Below, piece after piece: positions 16,254 to 25,992 of a DNA stretch of 64,000 bases. The position numbers were made by a program, and so were the translations under genes. The stretch spans positions 1,798,001 through 1,862,000 of the forward strand of contig NZ_CP098812.1 of the NCBI RefSeq assembly GCF_036825535.1, given 5' to 3'. Source of the DNA: Parasalinivibrio latis. GTDB taxonomy: Bacteria > Pseudomonadota > Gammaproteobacteria > Enterobacterales > Vibrionaceae. Below the pieces are notes generated by a model. That model did no database searches, was not told the origin of the DNA, and saw nothing but the letters and a program-made list of their open reading frames with translations. Position 1 is the stretch's first letter. Every line of letters starts with the position of its first letter.

Positions 16254-18863
16254 ATGAGTCATCAACCTTCTGCTAAGTACCGCGCAGACTACACATCTCC
16301 TGATTTTACTATTACCCATATTGATCTCGATTTTATTCTCGACGATACACAAACAGTCGTTACGGCAGTCAGCCGGGTAATCAAGCAAAACCAAGATGCA
16401 ACTACCCTGGTGCTTGATGGGGAAGACCTAAAACTTGTTTCACTTCAGATCGATGGCAGTGAGTGGGGTGATTACTCTACTACCGAAAATTCTCTTACCA
16501 TCAACAATGTTCCCGAGTCATTCACTCTCACCGTAAAAACAGAGATCAACCCAGCGGGCAATACCAAACTTGAAGGTTTGTACAAGTCAGGGGATGCGTT
16601 CTGTACTCAATGCGAAGCGGAGGGTTTCCGTCGTATAACGTTCTACCTCGACCGCCCTGATGTACTGGCAAAATTCACCACGCGGGTTGAAGCTGATAAA
16701 GGGGCATTCCCTTATTTGCTAAGCAATGGCAACCGGGTTGAATCCGGTGATTTGGACTCAGGCCGCCATTGGGTGAAATGGGAAGATCCGCATGCGAAGC
16801 CTTCTTACCTGTTTGCACTGGTCGCTGGTGACTTCGATGTGCTGCGCGACAACTTTGTCACTGTATCCGGGCGTAATGTGGAGCTGGAAATTTTTGTAGA
16901 CAAGGGAAATCTGGACAGAGCACCCCACGCAATGACGTCCCTCAAAAATGCGATGAAGTGGGACGAGGAGCGTTTCGGTCTGGAATATGACCTTGATATC
17001 TACATGATTGTTGCCGTGGATTTCTTCAACATGGGGGCAATGGAGAACAAAGGGCTTAATGTTTTCAACTCCAAGTTTGTATTGGCAAACGACAAGACAG
17101 CGACAGACAACGACTACCTGGGAATCGAGTCTGTCATTGGTCATGAGTATTTCCACAACTGGACGGGGAATCGGGTTACCTGCCGTGACTGGTTCCAGCT
17201 GAGCCTGAAAGAAGGCTTGACCGTGTTCCGTGACCAGGAATTTTCTTCGGACTTGGGTTCTCGCGCGGTTAACCGGATCAATAATGTACGCATCATTCGC
17301 GGCCCTCAGTTTGCCGAAGATGAAAGTCCAATGGCTCACCCAATTCGTCCGGAAAAAGTCATTGAGATGAATAACTTTTACACCCTGACTGTCTATGAGA
17401 AGGGGAGTGAAGTTATTCGTATGATGCACACACTGCTTGGAGAAGAGAATTTTCAGGCGGGTATGCGTCTCTACTTTGAACGACATGATGGCACGGCTGC
17501 CACCTGTGATGATTTCGTTCTGGCGATGGAAGATGCGTCAGGTATTGACCTTTCCCTGTTCCGCCGTTGGTACAGTCAATCCGGTACACCGGTAGTGAGC
17601 GTTAAAGCTGAATACAACAGCGAAGAAAAAACCTTTGCGTTGACACTGAGACAGGACACACCGGCGACTTCCGATCAGAAAGAGAAACAGCCACTTCACA
17701 TTCCTGTGGACGTGGAATTGTACGATAACACCGGAAAAGTTATTGAGTTACAGTGTAACGGAAAGGTGATTTCTAATGTACTGAGCCTGAAGGAAACAGA
17801 GCAGACGTTTGTATTCGAAAATGTGGCGACCAAGCCTTATTTGTCTCTGTTGCGTGAATTCTCGGCACCAGTGAAACTCCACTACGACGCAAGTGATGAA
17901 GAACTTCAATTTTTGATGGTACATGCCCGTAACGAGTTTGCCCGGTGGGATGCTGGCCAAATGTTGCTGGCGAAACACATCAAAGCGAATGTTTTGAAAG
18001 TTCAAAGCGGGGAAGCGTTGAATATTCCCGAGTCTTTGATTGATGCGTTCCGTGGTGTGTTACTGGACAAAGAAATCGATCCGGCATTGGTTGCAGAAGT
18101 CCTGACGTTGCCAAGTGAGAATGAAATTGGCGGTTGGTTCGAAGTGGTTGATGTTGATGCCATCAATTCTGTTCGCAGTGCTATCAAACAGCGTTTTGCC
18201 CAGGAAATGAAAGATGAGTTTTCTGCGCTGTACCAAGCGCTAAAACAAGCTGAGTATTCCATTGAACACTCATCTATTGGTAAACGCACTCTGCGCAACC
18301 TGTGTCTGAATTACCTGGCTGGCACAGAACAGGGTAATGAGTTGGTCGAAGCACAATATACACATGCAGACAACATGACAGATACTGTTGCCGCAATGAC
18401 TGCAGCCAATACCTCGGAGTTGAATTGCCGTGAGGCGCTGATGAAAGATTTCAGCGGCAAATGGGAGAAGGATGGCCTGGTGATGGACAAATGGTTCATC
18501 CTGCAGGGTACCAATCCGGCAGCAAATGCTCTGGAAAACATCCGGGTACAGATGTCACATCCGGCATTTGATATCAAAAACCCAAACCGTACCCGCAGTC
18601 TTGTTGGCTCTTTCTGCAACAACAACCCTGTTCATTTTCATGCAAAGGATGGCTCGGGATACAAGTTCCTGGCTGAAGTACTGACGGAATTAAACACGTC
18701 AAACCCTCAGGTTGCTTCACGCCTTATCGACCCATTGCTCAAGTTCCGGCGATTTGACGTTGCCCGACAGGGCATGATGCGAGCTGAACTGGAAAAACTC
18801 TCTGTTCTTGATAATCTTGCAAAAGATCTCTTTGAGAAAATTGACAAAGCATTGAATGCATAA
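16254..18863 (+). CDS. pepN: Aminopeptidase N (M1 zinc metallopeptidase)
   Basis: The 869-residue cytosolic aminopeptidase is the same size as E. coli PepN (870). The substrate-binding motif GAMEN lies at about 260. The zinc site is HEYFHNWTGN (from residue 297) with the third ligand Glu in SLKEGLTVFRDQEF about 20 residues later. The catalytic Tyr region is FYTLTVYEKGSEV. It removes N-terminal residues, preferring Arg, Lys and Ala, in late protein turnover. AAAGGA precedes the start, and a terminator follows at 18898. Confidence 0.97.
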   Translation: MSHQPSAKYRADYTSPDFTITHIDLDFILDDTQTVVTAVSRVIKQNQDATTLVLDGEDLKLVSLQIDGSEWGDYSTTENSLTINNVPESFTLTVKTEINPAGNTKLEGLYKSGDAFCTQCEAEGFRRITFYLDRPDVLAKFTTRVEADKGAFPYLLSNGNRVESGDLDSGRHWVKWEDPHAKPSYLFALVAGDFDVLRDNFVTVSGRNVELEIFVDKGNLDRAPHAMTSLKNAMKWDEERFGLEYDLDIYMIVAVDFFNMGAMENKGLNVFNSKFVLANDKTATDNDYLGIESVIGHEYFHNWTGNRVTCRDWFQLSLKEGLTVFRDQEFSSDLGSRAVNRINNVRIIRGPQFAEDESPMAHPIRPEKVIEMNNFYTLTVYEKGSEVIRMMHTLLGEENFQAGMRLYFERHDGTAATCDDFVLAMEDASGIDLSLFRRWYSQSGTPVVSVKAEYNSEEKTFALTLRQDTPATSDQKEKQPLHIPVDVELYDNTGKVIELQCNGKVISNVLSLKETEQTFVFENVATKPYLSLLREFSAPVKLHYDASDEELQFLMVHARNEFARWDAGQMLLAKHIKANVLKVQSGEALNIPESLIDAFRGVLLDKEIDPALVAEVLTLPSENEIGGWFEVVDVDAINSVRSAIKQRFAQEMKDEFSALYQALKQAEYSIEHSSIGKRTLRNLCLNYLAGTEQGNELVEAQYTHADNMTDTVAAMTAANTSELNCREALMKDFSGKWEKDGLVMDKWFILQGTNPAANALENIRVQMSHPAFDIKNPNRTRSLVGSFCNNNPVHFHAKDGSGYKFLAEVLTELNTSNPQVASRLIDPLLKFRRFDVARQGMMRAELEKLSVLDNLAKDLFEKIDKALNA

Positions 18864-18897
18864 TTTGCCACACAATTTTGATAGAGAAATTAAAAGG

Positions 18898-18922
18898 AAA
18901 GGCTGCTGAAAGGCAGCCTTTT
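18898..18922 (+). terminator. pepN terminator abutting the next start codon
   Basis: The stem is AAAGGCTGC/GCAGCCTTT with loop TGAAAG, followed by TTTATAAATA. Its end is only seven bases before the ATG of the DUF2835 gene. Confidence 0.8.
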
Positions 18923-18929
18923 ATAAATA

Positions 18930-19151
18930 ATGAAGCAGTACTATTTCCGTATATCAGTTAGCTATTCGGATTATCAGAATTATTATTCTGGTCACGCATC
19001 GAGTGTATTAGTTACGACAGATGAGGGGCTGAGAATTCAATTACCCGCATCGCATTTTCGCCCCTATTTGACTTACTCGGGTATCCGGGGCCGATTCAGA
19101 CTAATTACTGATAATTACAACAAGTTTCAGAGCCTTGAACTGATTACCTAA
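18930..19151 (+). CDS. DUF2835 family protein
   Basis: A 73-residue protein matching the small gammaproteobacterial DUF2835 family: YYFRISVSYSDYQNYYSG, then LRIQLPASHFRPYL and GIRGRFRLI. The function is unknown. It sits between pepN and the NAD-GDH gene, its usual place in Vibrionaceae as I recall. Its ATG lies directly after the pepN terminator and has no Shine-Dalgarno of its own; the only purine-rich stretch (AAAAGGAAAGG) is inside or before the terminator stem. Translation may therefore depend on read-through. Confidence 0.85.
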   Translation: MKQYYFRISVSYSDYQNYYSGHASSVLVTTDEGLRIQLPASHFRPYLTYSGIRGRFRLITDNYNKFQSLELIT

Positions 19152-19306
19152 ACTCATACCACTGTCACATAATTAAATTTCCACTCTCCGTAGAAGAAAA
19201 TTCCAGTAACGCAAAAGTGTAGTTTGTCACTACAATGTTAATGCGTTGCTGCGCAAATTCGCCTCTATACTCAAAGTGATAAATAAAAACTACGGAGTTC
19301 CTCACC

Positions 19307-22300
19307 ATGACCGTGCGTGACCCTATCATCCCGGTGCTTTTGGAAAAAGTTTATGAGTTGATCAAAGGAAAGATTGACAAGGTTCAACAACCCGTTGTCG
19401 AAACGCTTGCAAAAAGGATTTTAGAGCAAATATCCGACGAAGATTTATTAGCACGCAACGAATCAGATTTATATGGTGCCGTTCTAAGTCTTTGGCATTT
19501 ATTAAACCAACACGATCAGGAAGAAATTGTCGTTAAGGTTTATAACCCAACTCTGGCTGGAAACGGTTGGCAATCTACCCATACGATTGTTGAAATTCTC
19601 ACGCCCGACTGCGCATTCCTCGTTGATTCTGTCCGTATGGCGCTGAAGCGTCTGGACGTTACCAGTCATTTAATGCTGAGTGGTCCTCACAAAGTTCTAA
19701 AAGACAACAAGAATATCATTACTGACATAGGCGGGGAGAACGGTAAACTTCAGACGCTGTTCCATATTGAAGTGGACAGAATGTCTGATCGTAAAGAGAT
19801 GACGCGCCTGGAAGATGAAATCCGTGGATCGCTTAAGGACGTCAAACTTGTCACTGATGACTGGCAGGTTATGCGTGAGCGTATGATTAGCGTTTCCAAG
19901 GAGTTGAAAAAAGCCAAGGTACCAATGGAAAAATCCCGGAAGGATGAAGCTGTTGAATTCCTTAACTGGGTTTCTGAAAACAACTTTACATTCCTTGGTT
20001 ACCAGAAATTTGACCTTGTTGCTATCGAGGGTGATTTTGAACTCCGGCCTACCAAAGGGCAGGGGTTGGGACTTGCATCCAAAGACAAACATGGCCCGGT
20101 ACTTCTTTCCAGTTTACCTGAGTCCGCCCGGATTGAAGCGCGTAAACAGGAGCTTTTGGTTCTCACAAAAAGCAACAGCAAATCCCGGGTTCACCGTCCG
20201 GCCTATGTTGACTATATAGGCGTTAAAGTATTTGATGATGATGGGCAGGTTATCGGTGAGCACAGGTTTACCGGCCTTTATGCCTCTTCTGCATACAACC
20301 AAATTACCAGCCAGATCCCTTTGCTTCGCAACAAGGTACGCCGCATTCTGGAAATGAGCGGTTACTATGACGGTTCCCATTCATGGAAAGCCCTGGCCAA
20401 CATTATCGAAAATTACCCACGTGATGAACTGTTCCAGGCAAATGAGTATGAGATGCTCAATGTGGGGATGGGGATCGTCCGCTCCCAGGACAGGGATGTT
20501 GTAAGGCTGTTTGTTCGCCGCGATCCGTTTGGCCGGTTTTTCTCCTGCATGGTCTTTGTTCCCAGGGAACGCTACAACACCGAACTCCGCCGTCAGACTC
20601 AAAGGATCCTTAAACAACATTTTGGGTCTGAGCAGGAAGTAGAATTTAACACCTTCTTTTCTGAAAGCCCGCTGGCAAGAACGCATTATATTGTCCGCGT
20701 AGATAACAATAATTTCGATGTAGATGTGAAAAAGATCGAGCAGGATCTTTCTGAGGCGGCATCGACCTGGGATGATCGCCTTCAAGAAGCGGTGATAGCA
20801 AACTTCGGCGAGAACAAAGGAACTCCCATTGCAAAACGCTATCAAAATGCGTTCCCCAGAGCCTACAAAGATGCCACTTTGCCAGGATCCGCCGTTGCAG
20901 ATATCGAGCGTCTTGAAAGACTGAGTGACACTAAAAAGCTTGATATGCTGTTCTACCGACCGCAGGAAGAATCCGCTGATTCAAAAGTGGTAAAGCTCAA
21001 GCTGTTCAAAAAAGACGAGCCTATCCACCTTTCTGATGTGATGCCAATGCTGGAAAACCTGGGTTTGAGGGTTATTGGTGAATCCCCGTATGAGATCCTG
21101 ACCGTACAAGGCAGCGTGTATTGGATCCTCGATTTCTCAATGTTGCACAGCTCCAGCCAAGGCTTTGACCTGGCGCAAGCCCGTGAATTGTTCCAGGATG
21201 CATTCGCCTCAATTTGGGAAGGTGAGCTGGAAAATGACGGATTTAACCGGCTTGTTTTGGGTGCATGTTTAAGTGGGCGAGAAGTCACCATCCTGAGAAG
21301 CTATGCGCGTTACATGCGTCAGGTTGGCTTCCCATTCAGTCAGGCTTATATCGAAGAAACTGTTAACAGTTACCCCCATCTTGCCAAGATGCTGGTGGAA
21401 CTGTTTGTAGTCCGCTTTGATCCGTCACAGAAGTTCTCCCAAACCAAGCTGAATGGCGTGATCAACGATATTAATTCAGCTCTGGATGAAGTTGAGAGTC
21501 TGGACGATGACCGTATCGTTCGCCGTTACCTTGAAATGATCCAGGCTACATTGCGGACGAATTTCTACCAGAGAGATGAACAAGGCAACCCAAAACACTA
21601 CCTTTCACTAAAACTGCAACCAACAGAGATCCCTGAGATCCCGCAACCTGTTCCAGCGTATGAAATTTTTGTTTATGCGCCGGATGTTGAAGGTGTTCAC
21701 CTTCGAGGGGGCAAGGTTGCCCGGGGTGGGCTACGCTGGTCTGACCGTCAGGAAGACTTCCGCACTGAAATCCTTGGGCTGGTGAAAGCACAGCAGGTTA
21801 AGAACACTGTTATCGTCCCGGTAGGTGCCAAAGGGGGCTTTGTTTGTAAGAAACAGCATTCCCTGAGCGGACGTGATGAAATTTTTGCCGAAGGCCAGCG
21901 TTGTTACCAGATGTTCATTCGTGGTCTTCTTGACGTATCGGACAACATCAAGGAAGGCAAAGTTGTCCCACCGGTGAATGTTGTTCGTCATGATGAGGAT
22001 GACCCTTACCTGGTTGTAGCCGCAGATAAAGGGACTGCCACCTTCTCTGATCTGGCGAACTCGGTTTCTGCTGAATATGATTTCTGGCTTGGTGATGCGT
22101 TTGCATCTGGTGGTTCAAATGGGTACGACCACAAGAAGATGGGAATCACTGCCCGTGGTGCATGGGAATCAGTAAAACGTCACTTCCGGGAAATAGGAAT
22201 CGATTGCCAGAACACCGACTTCACTTGTGTGGCAATTGGAGACATGGCCGGGGATGTATTTGGCAATGGTATGCTGCTGTCGAAGCATATTCGCCTGCAG

Positions 22301-24118
22301 GCCGCTTTTAATCACCTTCATATATTCATCGATCCAAATCCTGATTCAGCCAAGTCATGGGTTGAAAGGGATCGTTTGTTTAAACTGCCTCGCTCAAGCT
22401 GGGAAGACTATAACGCCAAGTTGATTTCCAAAGGTGGAGGTATTTTCTCCCGTAAAGCCAAATCCATTAGCCTTACACCGGAAATCCAGAAAATGCTGGG
22501 TACCCGGACAAAAACGATGGCTCCGAACGACTTGATCAAGACGATCCTGAAAATGAATGTGGATCTGCTTTGGAACGGCGGTATCGGTACCTATGTGAAA
22601 TCATCCAGTGAGAGCCATGCCGATGTCGGTGACCGTGCAAATGATGGATTACGCATTAATGGTGGCGAACTTGGGGCCAAGATCGTCGGGGAGGGGGGCA
22701 ACCTTGGACTGACACAGCTCGGCCGTATGGAGTTTGCCATGAATGGCGGCAGGGTTAACACCGACTTTACCGATAACGTAGGTGGCGTTGACTGTTCGGA
22801 CAATGAAGTCAATATCAAGATCCTGCTCAACAGCCTGGTTGCCAATGGTGACCTCACGATGAAGAAGCGCAACGAACTTCTGGTGAAGATGGAAGATGAA
22901 GTGTCGGATATTGTGCTTGATGACGCATATTGCCAGAGTGAGTCGATATCTGTCACGCAAAGCCAGCAGGTTGCCCTGTTAAAAGAACAGATCCGCTTTA
23001 TCCATTACCTTGAGAAAGAGGGGAAACTGGATCGCGCCCTGGAATACCTGCCGGATGATGACACCTTGTATGAAAGACAGCGCACCGGTTATGGTTTGAC
23101 AAGGCCTGAACTTGCGGTGCTGGTTGCTTACGGCAAGATGGTACTTAAGGAGCAGTTGGTAACAGATGCGATTTCCAATGACCCGTTCTTTGGAAAGATG
23201 CTACCGGCTTACTTCCCACAAGAGTTACAACGTAACTATCGTAAGGAGATGGAAGACCACCCTCTGAGGTCTGAGATAATCGCGACTTGCCTGGCGAATC
23301 AGATGTCGAATGAGATGGGCTTTAATTTCACAACACGAATGCACGATGAAACCGGTGAAAGTGTTGCTGAGATTGCTGCTGCCTATGCCATTGCCCGGGA
23401 AATCTTTGAGTTTGGAAAGATCTTTGACGAAGTGAGGGCTCTGGACAACAAGGTACCTGCCGGGGTGCAATACAATATCTTGTTCAGTTCCCGTAGGATG
23501 CTGCGCCGGACCACTCGGTGGATCTTGCGGAACATACCGAAAGGGCACTCTATTGAAGAGCAGGTTGATTTCTTCCGTCCGGCAATCAATAACATGCTCA
23601 GCAATATAGAAACCTATCTTGAGCCGGTAGAAGTTCAGGAGCATGAAGAACAGGCGAAAGCACTGGTGGATCAGGGCGTACCTAAGTCTCTTGCTAACAA
23701 CGTGTGCCAGTTGACCAGCCTTTATTCTGCGCTGGATTTGGCTCAGGTTTCCCAGGAACTTGGAAAGTCCTTTGAACTAGTAACCCGTCTCTACTTTGTG
23801 GTGGGAGATTCGCTGCAACTGCACTGGTTCTTGCAGCAAATTAACAACCAGTCAGTGGAGAACCATTGGCAGGCACTCGCACGAGCATCTTTCCGTGAAG
23901 ACCTGGATTGGCAACAACGCCAAATTACAGCAAGGATCCTTAGGGGGATGGATGACAAAGACAGTGCTGAAGCCGGTTTTGAAAACTGGGTGGCTGAACA
24001 CCATGTTCCGGTTCGCCGTTGGGACAGCATCATTGCTGAATTCAAAGTGGGTTCAACCCATGAATTTGCGAAATTCTCTGTGGCACTAAGAGAATTATCG
24101 ATGTTGAATTTGAATTAA
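19307..24118 (+). CDS. gdhB: NAD-specific glutamate dehydrogenase, 180-kDa class
   Basis: The 1603-residue protein belongs to the large (L_180) NAD-GDH class that oxidises glutamate to 2-oxoglutarate. ACT-like regulatory segments fill the N-terminal part. The catalytic domain begins near residue 790 with LRGGKVARGGLRWSDRQ and VGAKGGF, and continues with AIGDMAGDVFGNGML and NGGIGTYVK. A long C-terminal helical region follows. These enzymes are typically for amino-acid catabolism and are allosterically controlled. GGAG precedes the ATG, and the gene ends in a strong terminator before pyrD. The symbol follows Pseudomonas use. Confidence 0.95.
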   Translation: MTVRDPIIPVLLEKVYELIKGKIDKVQQPVVETLAKRILEQISDEDLLARNESDLYGAVLSLWHLLNQHDQEEIVVKVYNPTLAGNGWQSTHTIVEILTPDCAFLVDSVRMALKRLDVTSHLMLSGPHKVLKDNKNIITDIGGENGKLQTLFHIEVDRMSDRKEMTRLEDEIRGSLKDVKLVTDDWQVMRERMISVSKELKKAKVPMEKSRKDEAVEFLNWVSENNFTFLGYQKFDLVAIEGDFELRPTKGQGLGLASKDKHGPVLLSSLPESARIEARKQELLVLTKSNSKSRVHRPAYVDYIGVKVFDDDGQVIGEHRFTGLYASSAYNQITSQIPLLRNKVRRILEMSGYYDGSHSWKALANIIENYPRDELFQANEYEMLNVGMGIVRSQDRDVVRLFVRRDPFGRFFSCMVFVPRERYNTELRRQTQRILKQHFGSEQEVEFNTFFSESPLARTHYIVRVDNNNFDVDVKKIEQDLSEAASTWDDRLQEAVIANFGENKGTPIAKRYQNAFPRAYKDATLPGSAVADIERLERLSDTKKLDMLFYRPQEESADSKVVKLKLFKKDEPIHLSDVMPMLENLGLRVIGESPYEILTVQGSVYWILDFSMLHSSSQGFDLAQARELFQDAFASIWEGELENDGFNRLVLGACLSGREVTILRSYARYMRQVGFPFSQAYIEETVNSYPHLAKMLVELFVVRFDPSQKFSQTKLNGVINDINSALDEVESLDDDRIVRRYLEMIQATLRTNFYQRDEQGNPKHYLSLKLQPTEIPEIPQPVPAYEIFVYAPDVEGVHLRGGKVARGGLRWSDRQEDFRTEILGLVKAQQVKNTVIVPVGAKGGFVCKKQHSLSGRDEIFAEGQRCYQMFIRGLLDVSDNIKEGKVVPPVNVVRHDEDDPYLVVAADKGTATFSDLANSVSAEYDFWLGDAFASGGSNGYDHKKMGITARGAWESVKRHFREIGIDCQNTDFTCVAIGDMAGDVFGNGMLLSKHIRLQAAFNHLHIFIDPNPDSAKSWVERDRLFKLPRSSWEDYNAKLISKGGGIFSRKAKSISLTPEIQKMLGTRTKTMAPNDLIKTILKMNVDLLWNGGIGTYVKSSSESHADVGDRANDGLRINGGELGAKIVGEGGNLGLTQLGRMEFAMNGGRVNTDFTDNVGGVDCSDNEVNIKILLNSLVANGDLTMKKRNELLVKMEDEVSDIVLDDAYCQSESISVTQSQQVALLKEQIRFIHYLEKEGKLDRALEYLPDDDTLYERQRTGYGLTRPELAVLVAYGKMVLKEQLVTDAISNDPFFGKMLPAYFPQELQRNYRKEMEDHPLRSEIIATCLANQMSNEMGFNFTTRMHDETGESVAEIAAAYAIAREIFEFGKIFDEVRALDNKVPAGVQYNILFSSRRMLRRTTRWILRNIPKGHSIEEQVDFFRPAINNMLSNIETYLEPVEVQEHEEQAKALVDQGVPKSLANNVCQLTSLYSALDLAQVSQELGKSFELVTRLYFVVGDSLQLHWFLQQINNQSVENHWQALARASFREDLDWQQRQITARILRGMDDKDSAEAGFENWVAEHHVPVRRWDSIIAEFKVGSTHEFAKFSVALRELSMLNLN
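20057..20064 (+). other. KOPS-like octamer
   Basis: GGGCAGGG matches GGGNAGGG, the FtsK-orienting sequence known from E. coli and V. cholerae. It points rightwards, towards dif at 46899. Confidence 0.35.
22688..22695 (+). other. KOPS-like octamer
   Basis: GGGGAGGG matches GGGNAGGG and points towards dif. It lies within the GDH gene. Confidence 0.35.
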
Positions 24119-24141
24119 TCCCAATTTAAGAAGATAATGAC

Positions 24142-24165
24142 GCCCCGTTTATACGGGGCTTTTTT
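24142..24165 (+). terminator. gdhB terminator
   Basis: The 7-base stem GCCCCGT/ACGGGGC has loop TTAT and is followed by six T. It lies 23 bases after the GDH stop and ends just before the pyrD ribosome site GGAGG (24169-24173). Confidence 0.9.
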
Positions 24166-24177
24166 ATTGGAGGTTCA

Positions 24178-25188
24178 ATGTTATACCGCCTCGCCAGAAC
24201 GGCAATCTTCCGCTTGGATGCTGAAGAAGCACATGACTTAGCAATCAAAAATCTATCCCGCTTTACCGGCACTCCTCTCGATCTTTTCTACCGTCAATCT
24301 TTACCTCCTCGTCCAGTGAAAGTGATGGGTATTCACTTTAAGAACCCTGTTGGCCTTGCTGCCGGCCTGGACAAAAACGGTGAATGTATCGATGCGTTTG
24401 GTGCGATGGGTTTTGGATTTGTAGAGGTGGGTACAGTAACCCCTCGTGCCCAGTCCGGAAACGACAAACCACGCCTTTTCCGCGTTATTCCTGCTGAGGG
24501 CATTATCAACCGCATGGGTTTCAACAACCTGGGTGTTGATGTGTTGGTAGAGAACGTGAAAAAAGCAAAATACGACGGCGTTATCGGAATCAATATCGGC
24601 AAAAACAAAGATACACCGATAGAGAAGGGCAAAGATGATTACCTTATTTGCATGGACAAGGTATATCAGCATGCAGGTTATATCGCAGCCAATATTTCAT
24701 CGCCAAATACGCCGGGACTTCGTTCGCTTCAATATGGCGAAGCATTGGATGATTTGTTGGGTGCATTGAAATCACGTCAGGCTGAACTTGCTGAAAAATA
24801 CAGCAAGTATGTTCCTCTGGCATTGAAGATCGCACCGGATATGTCTGACGACGAACTTGTCCAGGTGGCCGATGCACTGGTACGCCATAAGGTCGATGGG
24901 GTGATTGCGACCAACACCACACTGGACCGCAGTATGGTTGAGGGCTTACCTCATGCCAACGAAGCCGGTGGACTGAGTGGTCGTCCTTTGCAAAACCGCA
25001 GCACTGAAGTTATTCGCCGCCTCCACGAAGAACTGGGTGGTGCTTTGCCAATCATTGGCGTGGGCGGAATCGATTCAGCGATGGCAGCCCGTGAAAAGAT
25101 GATGGCCGGTGCAGAGTTGGTGCAGGTATACAGCGGATTTATTTATCATGGTCCACATCTGGTCAAGGATATTGTGACCAACATTTAA
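24178..25188 (+). CDS. pyrD: Dihydroorotate dehydrogenase (quinone), class 2
   Basis: The 336-residue membrane-associated flavoenzyme of pyrimidine synthesis oxidises dihydroorotate to orotate with quinone. The N-terminal helix for membrane attachment (FRLDAEEAHDLAIKNL) marks class 2. FMN and active-site motifs follow: NPVGLAAGLDKNG, ANISSPNTPGLR (with the catalytic Ser), VIATNTTLDR and IIGVGGIDS. The start has GGAGG five bases upstream. The next gene is zapC, as in E. coli. It ends in its own terminator. Confidence 0.97.
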   Translation: MLYRLARTAIFRLDAEEAHDLAIKNLSRFTGTPLDLFYRQSLPPRPVKVMGIHFKNPVGLAAGLDKNGECIDAFGAMGFGFVEVGTVTPRAQSGNDKPRLFRVIPAEGIINRMGFNNLGVDVLVENVKKAKYDGVIGINIGKNKDTPIEKGKDDYLICMDKVYQHAGYIAANISSPNTPGLRSLQYGEALDDLLGALKSRQAELAEKYSKYVPLALKIAPDMSDDELVQVADALVRHKVDGVIATNTTLDRSMVEGLPHANEAGGLSGRPLQNRSTEVIRRLHEELGGALPIIGVGGIDSAMAAREKMMAGAELVQVYSGFIYHGPHLVKDIVTNI

Positions 25189-25215
25189 TGCTGTAAATTG
25201 AAACTATGTTAGTGA

Positions 25216-25247
25216 GAAAGGGGAGATTTCTTTCCCCTTTTTCTTTT
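25216..25247 (+). terminator. pyrD terminator
   Basis: The 8-base stem AAAGGGGA/TCCCCTTT is followed by TTCTTTTT. It starts 28 bases after the pyrD stop. Confidence 0.85.
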
Positions 25248-25366
25248 TAAGCAACCTATCTACACTTCCCGTTAAATGTCCTTGTCGTCCATTTTTGCAA
25301 ATCGTCAGCCTCGAGACGGAGACTGTCTCAAATCATTGTCTGAACGAACGTGTGCAGGAGTGCAGC

Positions 25367-25912
25367 ATGTTAAAACCTAACAACTCATGGAAGTGGTATT
25401 TCGATGACAGCTGTCAGAGTTTAATGCTCGACCTGGGACACGATATGGTTTTCCGCGTTCAGATGCCTGCAAAAGATCTGGTTCCTGATGCGTATATCAG
25501 CAATTCATTTACTGTTGACGATGCATCACTGTACCAAACGTTCAATGAAGCGGTGCGCTATCTTCCTCTATCTGGTCCCAGGAAAGCAGAATTAGCTCTC
25601 AATGCTGTGGCCGCTTATCGCTACCATAAGCCTATTCTTCCTAAAAGCTGGTTTTTTGAGGCGCTGTCAGAGGGTTATGAACCCGAGATGGGGGAGTTGG
25701 TGATGCTGCAAACTAAATTTGGTGCTGCACCTTTTTTATTGGTTGAGAATGCAGGCAGTGCTTCCCTGTGTATGTATGCCGGCGAATCAGTTTTTCAACT
25801 GGATGGACGTAAGAATTTGGAATTCTGCCAACCGATAAAAGTGATGAACGATCGGGTAGCCGTTGTTTCGGCACAAATGCTCGCAGACCCATCGTATGCA
25901 ATGGTGGGGTAA
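25367..25912 (+). CDS. zapC: Cell division protein ZapC
   Basis: The 181-residue protein is similar by eye to E. coli ZapC: NSWKWYFDDSCQSLMLDL, then DAYISNSFTVDDASLY, ELALNAVAAYR, PKSWFF and IKVMNDR. ZapC binds FtsZ and stabilises protofilament bundles at the division ring. The frame is open further upstream, but the ATG at 25367 has AGGAG six bases ahead and matches the family N-terminus. It follows pyrD as in E. coli, and a terminator lies 55 bases downstream. Confidence 0.93.
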   Translation: MLKPNNSWKWYFDDSCQSLMLDLGHDMVFRVQMPAKDLVPDAYISNSFTVDDASLYQTFNEAVRYLPLSGPRKAELALNAVAAYRYHKPILPKSWFFEALSEGYEPEMGELVMLQTKFGAAPFLLVENAGSASLCMYAGESVFQLDGRKNLEFCQPIKVMNDRVAVVSAQMLADPSYAMVG

Positions 25913-25966
25913 ACAGGGTTCTTTAGTGCTTCATTTTAGTCAATTTCCCTTCTCAAATTTAAGATA

Positions 25967-25992
25967 GCGGCAACCTGTTGCCGCATTTTTTT
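25967..25992 (+). terminator. zapC terminator
   Basis: The perfect 8-base stem GCGGCAAC/GTTGCCGC has loop CT and is followed by ATTTTTTT. Confidence 0.92.

Noticed and set aside
16758..17486. Long open frame (242 codons) antisense to pepN
   Set aside because: It lies wholly within a certain gene on the opposite strand, shows no domain or ribosome site, and results from codon bias of pepN.
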